Assembly: GCA_021531775.1 (NCBI GenBank) | Contig: JAFBIU010000016.1 | Coordinates: 1-64,000 of the forward strand | Direction: 5' to 3' | DNA from: Parabacteroides distasonis | GTDB lineage: Bacteria; Bacteroidota; Bacteroidia; Bacteroidales; Tannerellaceae | DNA: 64,000 bases | Shown: positions 28,125 to 36,500 of the stretch, piece after piece | How positions within the stretch are numbered: position 1 is the first letter of the stretch | Layout of the letters: each line of letters begins with the position of its first letter | The notes under the pieces: generated by a model | What the model saw: the letters and a program-made list of their open reading frames with translations, nothing else | What the model was told of the DNA's origin: nothing | Database searches by the model: none | Position numbers and translations under genes: made by a program

Positions 28125-28886
28125 TTATTCATCATCTCCACCCATCACCATACTCTGGATCGTCTGGTCGCCTTCGGCAGCCTGCTGTTCCTGCTGCTGC
28201 TGTTGCTGTTCCTGCTGCTGGCTCAGGTATTTCTGATAAGCCTCTTCGATATCCTTTTCCTTGTTGGTACGATACTCCTTACAGATGTCTTTGTGCTGAT
28301 TATAAACCTCTTCCAAAGCCTGTTTCGCCTCATCGAGCTCTTCCGCTTTCGCACCTGCCAACTTGGCCGTGATCCGTTGCGTATAGAGTCCGAAGTTATA
28401 TTGGATCTTGCCGTCAGTCTCTTCGCAGATGGCCTTCACAGCCTCCATGCAGACATCACGCCGGTCCTTATTGATCTCCGGCATGGTACAACGGAGCACA
28501 TGCATGTCATCCTCGTCCGAACCCGTATCTCCGATATTCCGTTTCTCTTCCTCCATCTCCTGACGCTCCTTTTCGTCCAGCAAGTCATCCAGGCCTTCGC
28601 GCTCTTCCAGCTTGAACTCCGGATGCACCTTCAGCACAGCCTGGCCGATGGAGAACAACAACTTCTCATCATTCGGAATGATGATAAACTGATAGTCGTT
28701 GGGCAAAGCCACCTGTGCCACCTCCTCCAGGTTCAGGTCGCCAGAGGCAGATGACAACTTGACCTCCAACAAGGCCATCGGATCAGCCTTCACACAAATG
28801 TTGGCCAGTTGGTAACACATGAGGGCTGCATACCCGCTCATTTTCTTCTGCGCTTCATTCAGCAGTATTCTTACACTGTTTCTCAT
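28125..28886 (-). CDS. Acidic protein with glutamine-rich tail and possible RRF-like C-terminal domain
   Basis: A 253-residue cytoplasmic protein, no signal peptide. The N-terminal part (to about residue 90) looks like a mixed alpha/beta domain. A charged linker of about 40 residues rich in Glu/Asp/Lys follows. Residues ~130-217 (MPEINKDRRDVCMEAVKA... then paired helices ending KEKDIEEAYQKYL) recall the PxLTxERR and coiled-coil helices of ribosome recycling factor. The last 35 residues hold a run of Gln broken by Glu. I do not recognise the family; the RRF resemblance is by eye only. It follows the PEGA-domain gene by 29 bases. Confidence 0.6.
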   Translation of the reverse strand: MRNSVRILLNEAQKKMSGYAALMCYQLANICVKADPMALLEVKLSSASGDLNLEEVAQVALPNDYQFIIIPNDEKLLFSIGQAVLKVHPEFKLEEREGLDDLLDEKERQEMEEEKRNIGDTGSDEDDMHVLRCTMPEINKDRRDVCMEAVKAICEETDGKIQYNFGLYTQRITAKLAGAKAEELDEAKQALEEVYNQHKDICKEYRTNKEKDIEEAYQKYLSQQQEQQQQQQEQQAAEGDQTIQSMVMGGDDE

Positions 28887-28915
28887 CGTTCTTCTTACAT
28901 TAATATATTATATGA

Positions 28916-30286
28916 TTATCTTCTTTTCATCTTCAGCTCCAGATTAAGCATATCATTGCCCTTGATCCGCACCCGCTTGTAGGCCTCGCGATAGCCCTTC
29001 TTCACCAAGAGGATCTCCTGCATCGATTCGGCAGGCAGGTCGCTCAAGATACAAGGCGTATGCCCCACGGGCACACCATTCAGATAGACCTCCGCATCGA
29101 CCACATTGCTGGAGAGGTTGATCCGTCCATAATCGGCCGAAGGCGCACCTGTCTTCAAGTTCACCTCCGGTTGCGAACCAATCTCGATCATACGCGTTTT
29201 CGATTCGACACCCTCCTTACGGGTGTTGATCGCATAACGTCCGGGAGCCAAAGACTCCTCCCAGCTGCCATCCGCCACCTTCTCGCGATTCACCCAGATC
29301 TCCGTCTGTTCGTCGAAAGCCTCAATGCGTACCCGGGCTGTATCAGGCTCCAAGGCATCCAACAGATCGGCCTGCTGATCGGGTGTGATCGGCTCGGCAT
29401 CCTCATCCGCATTGGCCAGCTGGTTAGCCGGAGCCAACAGCAACTCCTCCTCGTTCCAATAGGGATAGGGCTCAAAATCCGTCTCCCGCAGATCGATCCG
29501 TTTCCGTTGGGAGGCACCCAAGGTGACCATCCCATTGTAATAGCAGACCTGATCATGGGTCACGGTCAGGTGATAACGGCCGGGAGCCAGACGAGCCACC
29601 TGGGTACCGGTCTGTCCGACACGCTTGCCGTCGATCCAGATCTCCGCCTCCGGAATGGCCGTATAGACATGCAACATGGCATAGAAGGGCTGCAGATTGA
29701 CCTGCGTCACCTCCCGTTCCTCCTCGTCGAGCTCCACCTCGCCCTCCACCGGCTGGTAGAAAGGAGCCTCGGCCCGATAGGTGTGCTTGCCCAATGGCAG
29801 ATAGACCTGCACGAAACCGTTGCGCGTACGGAAGAAACCACTATCGACATAGAGGACCGCATTGGACGGATTGATCTGAAAGACCGCCCACTGCTTGCCA
29901 GGCTTATACTCCTTGTCCAGGCTGTTCGTGATCAGATCGGCCGAATAGTATCTCTTCTTTTTCAGCCCCTTACCGGGTATCTTCCACGAGATTTGACCGT
30001 AATCGGGATGCGCAATGGTGAGGTATGTACACTTGTGGGGAAGCAAGAGGCGCACATAACCATCCGCCTCTTCGGGGGTGAACTTCTCCGCCCCCATGGA
30101 AAACAAGAAGCCCGACTCGTTGGTACGCAAATCCAAGACAGCCTGCCGTTTATCCAACTGGACGGCATGTGCCTTTCTGGCCGCACGCTTTTCACATACG
30201 AACTCCCGCACGCTCATTTGCTGTGCCATGAGCGGAATAGCAGTTAAAAGCCAGAGTAGCGCGACGAGGTATCTTGCTGTTTTCAT
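28916..30286 (-). CDS. Secreted or periplasmic PEGA-domain protein
   Basis: A 456-residue protein with a signal peptide (ends IPLMAQQ). It has at least three PEGA-like repeats: AEIWIDGKRVGQTGTQVARLAPGRYHLTV, a second near TEIWVNREKVADGSWEESLAPGRYAI, and AEVYLNGVPVGHTPCILSDLPAE close to the end. PEGA modules are surface or periplasmic beta-sandwich domains. A longer frame from 30361 is excluded by TATCTTTG (minus strand, 30332-30339), so the start is 30286. Probably cotranscribed with the acidic protein gene. Confidence 0.85.
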   Translation of the reverse strand: MKTARYLVALLWLLTAIPLMAQQMSVREFVCEKRAARKAHAVQLDKRQAVLDLRTNESGFLFSMGAEKFTPEEADGYVRLLLPHKCTYLTIAHPDYGQISWKIPGKGLKKKRYYSADLITNSLDKEYKPGKQWAVFQINPSNAVLYVDSGFFRTRNGFVQVYLPLGKHTYRAEAPFYQPVEGEVELDEEEREVTQVNLQPFYAMLHVYTAIPEAEIWIDGKRVGQTGTQVARLAPGRYHLTVTHDQVCYYNGMVTLGASQRKRIDLRETDFEPYPYWNEEELLLAPANQLANADEDAEPITPDQQADLLDALEPDTARVRIEAFDEQTEIWVNREKVADGSWEESLAPGRYAINTRKEGVESKTRMIEIGSQPEVNLKTGAPSADYGRINLSSNVVDAEVYLNGVPVGHTPCILSDLPAESMQEILLVKKGYREAYKRVRIKGNDMLNLELKMKRR

Positions 30287-30331
30287 CGTAGATTCAAGCC
30301 ACCCTGATATGACAGGGAGGAAGAATAGATG

Positions 30332-30339
30332 CAAAGATA
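30332..30339 (-). promoter_or_regulatory. -7 box of the PEGA-domain gene
   Basis: TATCTTTG on the minus strand, about 45 bases before the start at 30286. Confidence 0.55.
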
Positions 30340-30390
30340 TGGATTTCTTTGGAAAAACCATTTTTCTCGTCCTTTAAAAAGAGTTCCATA

Positions 30391-30475
30391 CAAAAAAAGC
30401 CATCCATCACGGACAGCTCTTTCAATACTTTTGCTTTATTAAATCTAATACCATGAAAAACAATGCAAAGATTAT
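30391..30475 (-). ncRNA. Promoter-leader-terminator element, copy A
   Basis: Read on the minus strand: a TAATCTTTG box (30466-30474), the conserved core TTTTTCATGGTATTAGATTT, a hairpin of AGC/TCC paired with GGA/GCT (30398-30418), then seven Ts. The core contains a start codon opening MVLDLIKQKY (10 codons, ends at 30422). The predicted RNA is about 75 bases. No gene follows on this strand before the convergent-facing PEGA promoter region. Candidate small RNA or leader peptide. Confidence 0.55.
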
Positions 30476-30547
30476 GTCTGTTTACCCACAATCTAAGCAC
30501 GAATGTTTACTTTTATGATGTTGGTTTAGATCAGGTTGATTAACGAT

Positions 30548-30630
30548 AAAAAAAGGCTATCCATCCCGGACAGCCAATTTCATTGTTAACCTTAAATCTA
30601 ATACCATGAAAAACACAGTGCAAATATAGA
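30548..30630 (-). ncRNA. Promoter-leader-terminator element, copy B
   Basis: On the minus strand TATATTTG (30621-30628) is followed by the same core (CATGGTATTAGATTTAAGG). Then come a hairpin with GGCT/AGCC ends (30555-30575) and seven Ts. The possible leader peptide from 30607 is 16 codons and begins MVLDLRLTMK. It lies about 70 bases behind copy A in the same orientation. The core is nearly identical to copy C at 51.6 kb, over 20 kb away. Confidence 0.6.
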
Positions 30631-30639
30631 GACTTTTCA

Positions 30640-30799
30640 TTACACTGCAAGCTATTCCGATAAAAAACCACTCCAAATTAACATAATTTACATGGATTCC
30701 GTTCAAATCGAACTATAAGGGCTATTTCCCCCTATCTAAAAGTCCTTGCTCCGGTCCCATACGATGGTAATCCTCTCCGTTACAAAGAGGCCAAACCTG
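30640..30799. other. Intergenic stretch without a recognised feature
   Basis: AT-rich non-coding sequence between element B and the orphan promoter. No long frame, no repeat and no convincing promoter box was seen. Confidence 0.5.
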
Positions 30800-30830
30800 T
30801 TGGAATCTTTGCGCAAATCGATTATATTTG
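30800..30830 (+). promoter_or_regulatory. Orphan promoter upstream of the tandem palindromes
   Basis: TTG (30800-30802), a 20-base spacer, then TATATTTG (30823-30830). It points into the repeat array at 30923-30988, and no clear gene follows before the next promoter at 31181. Confidence 0.6.
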
Positions 30831-30922
30831 CGTACGATAATGCCGCTGGCTCGTCAAACACCTCTCAAAAGGTAGCCTATTGCAATCCCTCCTGAACAGT
30901 CAATCGAAGGGTGTCCGGACGT

Positions 30923-30988
30923 CGTCAAACGATCGTCTGACGGACATCAAGCAGTCGCCTGACAGCCGTCAAACAATCGTTTGACGAC
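30923..30988 (+). repeat. Three tandem 22-bp imperfect palindromic repeats
   Basis: Units at 30923-30944, 30945-30966 and 30967-30988 share TCAA-n-C-nn-TCG-nn-TGAC. Each is close to self-complementary (for example CGTCAAACAATCGTTTGACG in the third). The middle copy is the most diverged. Arrays like this behind a -7 box also occur in front of ATPase genes in this window. Confidence 0.75.
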
Positions 30989-31001
30989 ATACAACATACC
31001 T

Positions 31002-31184
31002 ATGAATATCCTATCAAACGAGATCCCAACCTATGTTCAAGGAGCATGTAACCCTACTTCTATAGCCATTACAACCTATAGGCAGAAATCTCTGAGATAC
31101 CAGTCAGCTCTCATCTCGAAAGGTTATCGAAGGATAGACAACGCTACCACATCAAAATTTTGTAGAAAACGAATTGGAATTTGA
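31002..31184 (+). other. Doubtful 60-codon frame after the repeat array
   Basis: An open frame starting MNILSNEIPTYVQG ends at the TGA at 31182-31184. It is served by the orphan promoter, but I recognise no family and it ends inside the next promoter. It could be a remnant of a gene lost when the ATPase-TOPRIM pair arrived. Confidence 0.25.
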
Positions 31185-31211
31185 CAGTTTGGAATAAATC
31201 CCTTAATTTTG
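31181..31211 (+). promoter_or_regulatory. Promoter of the ATPase-TOPRIM pair
   Basis: TTG (31181-31183), a 20-base spacer, then TAATTTTG (31204-31211). The leader before the ATG at 31298 is about 80 bases. Confidence 0.7.
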
Positions 31212-31297
31212 CTATTGAATCCACTATACAAAGGTATGTTGGCATTTGCCGGCAGAGCCATAGCAAGGGTAATAAAACAGAAGCATTCAATACGGAT

Positions 31298-32338
31298 ATG
31301 TTTAGTACGCTCGAAATAGAACGATTCAGGGGCATCAAGTATGCTCGGATCGATAATCTGAGAAAGATTAATCTCTTTTTCGGAAAAAATAATTGTGGTA
31401 AATCGTCACTATTGGATGCTGTTTTTCTCATTGCCGGGTTATCGAATCCCAAATTACCCTTGAATGTAAATATTCTCCGCAATTATAGAAAACTGGACAA
31501 GTCCGATATGCTGCTGGATTTCTATGCCCTGGATGCATCACAACCTATATCTATCATTGCTTGGAATGACGAAAAACGTGAGCTGGATATTTCATTGGTG
31601 GAATCGTCAGAAACAAAAGTGGATCTATTAAGCGATGAAAACAAAATTGCATCGACGGATACCGACAACAGGTATGGACTTGCCTTGAAGGGCTATATCA
31701 ATGGGATCTCTTGTGAATCAGCCATCGTACTGTCCAAAAAGAGTGAGACAGAACTTGAGCAGCAAATCAATCTGGATCGTAACTACAAGGAAGTTTTGAG
31801 TTGCAGGTACTTGACTCCCAAATATGATTTCTATACCTCAATTGCAGGTTTGGTGCATGTTATCAAGAATAAAGATGAGCAGTTTATCTTGGATGCACTA
31901 AGATTGATTGAACCCAATCTGAAGGATATGGTCTTATCTCAGGATGAAGTACTTGTAGATATTGGTTACGACAAACGCATCCCCATCAATATGATGGGAG
32001 ACGGAGCCCGCAAGGTACTCTCCATGCTGACAACACTCTATGAATGCAGAAATGGCATCGTTTTGATTGATGAGATCAGCAATGGTTTCCATTATTCAGT
32101 CATGAAAGGATTGTGGCGTGTCATCATTGATGCAGCCAACCGGAATCATGTTCAAGTATATGCTACAACACACGATATTGACTCCATTAAGGGATTACGT
32201 GATGCCGCTCTGCTGACCGATGAGAATACGGTCGCTTGTTTCAAGTTGCAGAAGACTCATGAATCCGAGTTGAGAGCCTATCATTACTCGCTTGAAAGTG
32301 TTGATTATTCGTTGAATCAGGAAATTGAGATCAGATAG
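31298..32338 (+). CDS. OLD/RecF-like AAA ATPase of a two-gene module
   Basis: A 346-residue ABC-type ATPase (AAA_15/AAA_21 kind). It has Walker A GKNNCGKSS (residues 29-37), a signature-like MMGDGARKV (232-240), Walker B IVLIDEISNG (254-263) and the switch histidine in ATTHD (H292). A helical insertion occupies about residues 60-220. The upstream frame from 31181 starts inside the promoter and is rejected. The TOPRIM gene begins one base after its stop, so the two products are very likely partners. AAA_15 ATPase + TOPRIM pairs are known in OLD, Gabija and PARIS anti-phage systems; a defence role here is inference. Confidence 0.85.
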   Translation: MFSTLEIERFRGIKYARIDNLRKINLFFGKNNCGKSSLLDAVFLIAGLSNPKLPLNVNILRNYRKLDKSDMLLDFYALDASQPISIIAWNDEKRELDISLVESSETKVDLLSDENKIASTDTDNRYGLALKGYINGISCESAIVLSKKSETELEQQINLDRNYKEVLSCRYLTPKYDFYTSIAGLVHVIKNKDEQFILDALRLIEPNLKDMVLSQDEVLVDIGYDKRIPINMMGDGARKVLSMLTTLYECRNGIVLIDEISNGFHYSVMKGLWRVIIDAANRNHVQVYATTHDIDSIKGLRDAALLTDENTVACFKLQKTHESELRAYHYSLESVDYSLNQEIEIR

Positions 32339-32339
32339 T

Positions 32340-32960
32340 ATGAATAAGATCTTCATTGAATCAAAGAAGGAACAGACTGCAGAATGTAACTTCCTGAAAG
32401 CTATATTAGCTAAATTCTTTCCTGATAAGGCAGTGCAATTTGTTTGCATGAATGGCGTAGGTAATCTGTTTAATGAGACCAATAGAAACCAGATGAACCA
32501 AGCTATTGTAGATGGAGACCAAGTGATAGTTATCTTGGATGCTGATACGAAGGAGAAAGGTTTCGGTTTTGAAGCAAGACTTCAAGAGGTTAACAACAAG
32601 AAAAAGCAGCATAACTTGGAATTCCCTTTATTCTTGTATCCGAACCATGCTGATGATGGTGATGTTGAAACACTAATGGAATGGTTAGCACAAAAAGAGT
32701 TACATGGAAGCTGGTGGGATTGTTTTGAAGATTATGAAAAGTGTGTAAGTTGTGCGAAAGATGACAATGGATCTCCTCGTTATTTGATGCCGAACCGCAA
32801 GGCGAAGTTACATACTTATATCAGTTCACAAAAACTATCCAATGCCAAGAGAGATAAATTGGGCGCAGGTAATTGGTTGTTTGGGGACACTATGTATTGG
32901 GATCTGAATAGAACTGCATTGATTCCTTTAATAGATTTTCTCCGTACAAACTTGAACTAA
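32340..32960 (+). CDS. TOPRIM-fold (DUF3226-like) putative nuclease partner
   Basis: A 206-residue protein. The TOPRIM pattern is an early glutamate (E7 in FIESKKEQ), then strand-ending VIVILDADT with D67 and D69, and a later acidic cluster NHADDGDVE (102-110). This matches the DUF3226 type as I know it. The fold in OLD and PARIS partners cleaves DNA or tRNA; catalytic activity here is not shown. Cotranscribed with the ATPase. The C-terminal half (WWDCFEDYEKC...) has no known motif. The surrounding DNA is AT-rich compared with the core genes. Confidence 0.75.
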   Translation: MNKIFIESKKEQTAECNFLKAILAKFFPDKAVQFVCMNGVGNLFNETNRNQMNQAIVDGDQVIVILDADTKEKGFGFEARLQEVNNKKKQHNLEFPLFLYPNHADDGDVETLMEWLAQKELHGSWWDCFEDYEKCVSCAKDDNGSPRYLMPNRKAKLHTYISSQKLSNAKRDKLGAGNWLFGDTMYWDLNRTALIPLIDFLRTNLN

Positions 32961-33045
32961 TACCCCATTTTTAGGGTACTATCATATTCATCACACATTT
33001 TATGATTGATTGGTGCAAGACATAGGCTATTGCTGCATTTTCGAT

Positions 33046-33067
33046 CGTAACGTAACGTTACGTTACG
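33046..33067. repeat. 22-bp perfect palindrome
   Basis: CGTAACGTAAC followed by its exact reverse complement, built of the ACGTTA/TAACGT unit. It lies 85 bases after the TOPRIM gene, and no T-run follows. Likely a protein-binding site, or a cruciform boundary of the module. Confidence 0.7.
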
Positions 33068-33152
33068 CCCGATAATGTATGTACCTAAGACATGTTTTCT
33101 TCACAGCTACAAAAAAAACTTTCCCAAAGACTACGGAATACGAATAAACCTT

Positions 33153-33188
33153 TATCTTTGCAAACAGTAGGGAAGAGCGTTTCCCTAC
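33153..33188 (+). promoter_or_regulatory. -7 box and first hairpin of the LRR gene leader
   Basis: TATCTTTG (33153-33160) is followed by an 8-bp perfect hairpin, GTAGGGAA (33167-33174) with TTCCCTAC (33181-33188). The -33 TTG is not evident. The leader to the ATG is some 360 bases. Confidence 0.6.
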
Positions 33189-33218
33189 CTATATATATAA
33201 ATAGGTAAACGATTGTGT

Positions 33219-33418
33219 GGCGTTGACAATATTATTCCGACTTCTGGCAAATCCCCAATTCTCAGCCTCGGAATAGTAGCAACAGACGCCCATGCTTTGT
33301 TATATAGATATTCCAAGTGCGGATAACTATAAAATAAAGCGTGGGTCTGCTGTCTATTATCGAGGCAAAGGTATGGGGATACCTCAGAAGTGGGTAATAG
33401 CGGCAGGCCTAACGCTTT
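33219..33418 (+). ncRNA. Highly structured 5' leader RNA upstream of the surface protein genes
   Basis: Two nested structures. First: GGCGT (33219-33223) with ACGCC (33286-33290), enclosing an 11-bp stem at 33230-33240 with 33268-33278 (one G-U). Second, a long rod: AAAGCGT/ACGCTTT (33336-33342, 33412-33418), GGTCTGC/GCAGGCC (33344-33350, 33403-33409), CTATTATC/GGTAATAG (33354-33361, 33393-33400) and AGGTAT/ATACCT (33369-33374, 33379-33384) with a GGGG loop. The stacked pairing, with G-U wobbles, is much more than expected by chance. No known riboswitch class is recognised. A 73-codon frame at 33292-33513 runs through it and is probably not a gene. Confidence 0.6.
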
Positions 33419-33525
33419 TCTTTTGGAAGGAGAATGGAACAGTATTTTTACTTAAGCGTGCGGATGAACCAAAGGAGAGCCACTTTCTATTGCTGAAAAA
33501 CAATATCAATTAAATTCATAACATC

Positions 33526-36500
33526 ATGATGAAACGATTACTTTTTATGTTCGCGTTTCTCGTCAGCTTCGGGTTCGCGGCAGTGGGGCAAGAGTCCGTT
33601 GACCCCAATCCTGAAGAATCTCAGGAACAGACTTCGGAAGAGAATCAGAATCCAAGTACGGTAGATGGAATAACTACGGTCACATTGGATGGTAGCCAGA
33701 CTTTGGCTGAATTATTAGGAGATCAGAAAGACGAAGTTCTCTATTTGAAATTAGTAGGACCATTGACAAAAGATGACTTTACAACCATGAGAGGCATGTC
33801 TGCCTTAAAAATCATTGATATGGCTGGAGTTACTCAACTTCCTTTTGGAGACTGGCATGGTATGCAAATGATTCCTTCAGAAGCATTTGGAGGACAGAAT
33901 CCAAAATTAGGGTTAGAGAGAGTAATCTTCCCGGCATGTTTGGAAATAATTGAATCATCTGCTTTTTCTGGTTGTACTAGTTTATCAAAAGCAGATTTTT
34001 CTTTAGCCACTCAACTTAATACCATTGGTAGTTCTGCATTCAATAATTGTTCTGCGTTATTGGAAATAACATTGTCAAACTGTTCTGTATTACAAACTAT
34101 TGACAATGCTTTTTCCTATTGTACAGGTCTAAAAAGTGTAAATCTTTCCAATTGTTCGAGTTTGAGAGAAATTAAGGGTTATGCTTTTTACGCATGTTCT
34201 GCCTTGACAACCGTAAACTTAGATAACTGTGATAGATTAACCCTTATTGGAGAAGAATCTTTCTGGGGATGCTCTAAATTAACAACAGTAAAACTTAACG
34301 GTTGTACAGCACTGAGCACCATTGATAATAATGCTTTTGGTGGATGGTCAAATAATGCATACTTAGACTTTGACTTTTCCCAATTGACATCCCTAAATAG
34401 TATTGGAGCAAATGCCTTTGCAGGAAGAGGACTTTCTGGGGAAATCACTTTTGCATCTCAAATCAGTCAGTTAGGAGTAGGTGCATTCAATGACTGCGAC
34501 AAGATTACCAGTATCAGTTTTGCTAATTGTCCGGAATTAACAGTCATTTCATCCAACACATTCGGAGATTGTGATCTATTGGAAACTGTTGACTTCACTG
34601 GCTGTTCCAAATTAAGTACCTTACAGAAAAATGCCTTTACCAATTGTCCATCATTGAAACGAGTAATCATTGACAACAGCTATTACAAGACAACAGATGA
34701 TGTTCTTTTCAGATTAAAAACTGGAACTTACGATAAAGAGGCTTTGCAACTCTATCCGGCAGGCAAGACTGATGCATCGTATGAGATTCCTACTTCTACT
34801 CAAATTATATATATAGATGCGTTTCCATACAATACACATCTGAAAAACGTGAATATTCCGTCGAGTATATCAGAAATAGAAGCAGATGCGTTTGGTGAAA
34901 AAGCTTATTATTCACCTTCGATTCGCATGAACTTGAAAGTCACTATGGAGTCTGCAACTCCTATCAAGCTGGATGCTTCCATCGGTTTAGAGAATTCTGT
35001 GATCATTGTTCCCGAAGAGGGATTGGAAGCATACAAGAGTAAAGATTATTGGAAAGATTATCGGATTATCAAAGCCGGTGAGAGTGAGATGTTGGAAATT
35101 CATTTGGAGGGTACACAAACTTTAGCAAGTCAACTTACAGACGTTGTTACCGATATGATAACGCAAATCAAGATCACTGGAAATGTAAAATCCAGCGATT
35201 TCCCGACTTTAAAACAAATGCATAATCTGAGGAAATTAGATTTAAGTGAAGCAAGATTAGAAAACAATATTGTACCGAATGAAGCATTCTACGGACATAC
35301 AATACTTGAAGAAATTATTTTGCCCACAACTGTTGAAACAATTGATCAATGGGCATTCCATTCCTGTCCGTCGCTTAAATCAATCAATCTCGATGCACTC
35401 TCGTCGCTGACACGAATTGAACAATCCGCATTTTTCAACTGTCCCTCCTTCCCTACTGAGCTCAAATTACCAAGTTCTATTAAGTTTCTTGGATATAGCT
35501 CCTTTAAAGGTACGAACATTTCGACAATAGATTTCTCTAACACTAACATAGAGAATATTTCCAGCGAAGCATTCAGAGATTGTCCAATAACGGGGACACT
35601 ATCATTTCCGGCGAGTCTGAGTACTATTAATTCGTATGCTTTTGAACAAGCAAACGTAAGTGAGATACACCTGAATGCTTTCAACACTTGGTTAAACCAG
35701 GGGAACTTTTCTTCCACGGATAAAGAAGAATGTAAGGTTTATGTTCCATATGGAAGTATGACTGATTATAAAAATAGTGACTATTGGCGAGATTTCTCAA
35801 ATATCATTGAAGAAGAAGCCCCAAAAGGAGAATCACTTGTAATCACATTGACAGAAAAGGGTAGTTTGGAAAACTACTTGACCATTAACGAAATCAATGT
35901 AGAGAATGTGACAGAATTGACTATTGCTGGTCCAATGGATTGGAGAGACATAGAGCAGATCTGCACTATGTCTAAACTACAAAAGTTGAATATGTTGGAT
36001 GTTCGAATGGAAAACGATTATTTGCCAGAAAGTGCTTTTGTTATTTGGAGCATGGACTACGAAGGTCCTGCATTACGTTTTTTAAAAGAAGTGGTACTAC
36101 CTAAAGGTTTACAGTCAATTGGTTCTAATGCTTTTTGGAACTACAAACGTCTTTCAAAAGTCGTTTTACCAACTACACTAAAAAGATTGGATGGATTCTC
36201 ATACTGTTCTATGTTGGGAGACATTAACATTGGAGATTGCACTTCATTAGAGTATATTGGTGGATTTGACGGATGTACATCCTTGCCATCAACTTTAGTT
36301 TTACCAAATTCTGTTAAAGAAATTGGTTCGTTCCGAGGTTCCAGTATTACTTACATAGATCTTTCAGAAACATCTATTAATACAATTGGTTGGTATACAT
36401 TTAATGATTGTCAATTGACGGGCGACTGGATATTTCCAGGAACTCTATCGTACATCAGGGAAGGTGCCTTCAACACTGCTAAATTCTCTTCTATTAAATT

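Noticed and set aside
30981-31184. Frame after the palindromic array as a firm gene
   Set aside because: No family, odd composition, and its end lies within the next promoter; kept only as a doubtful remnant.
33292-33513. 73-codon frame upstream of the LRR gene
   Set aside because: It runs straight through the paired arms of the structured leader, has no recognisable domain, and its codon pattern is explained by the stems.
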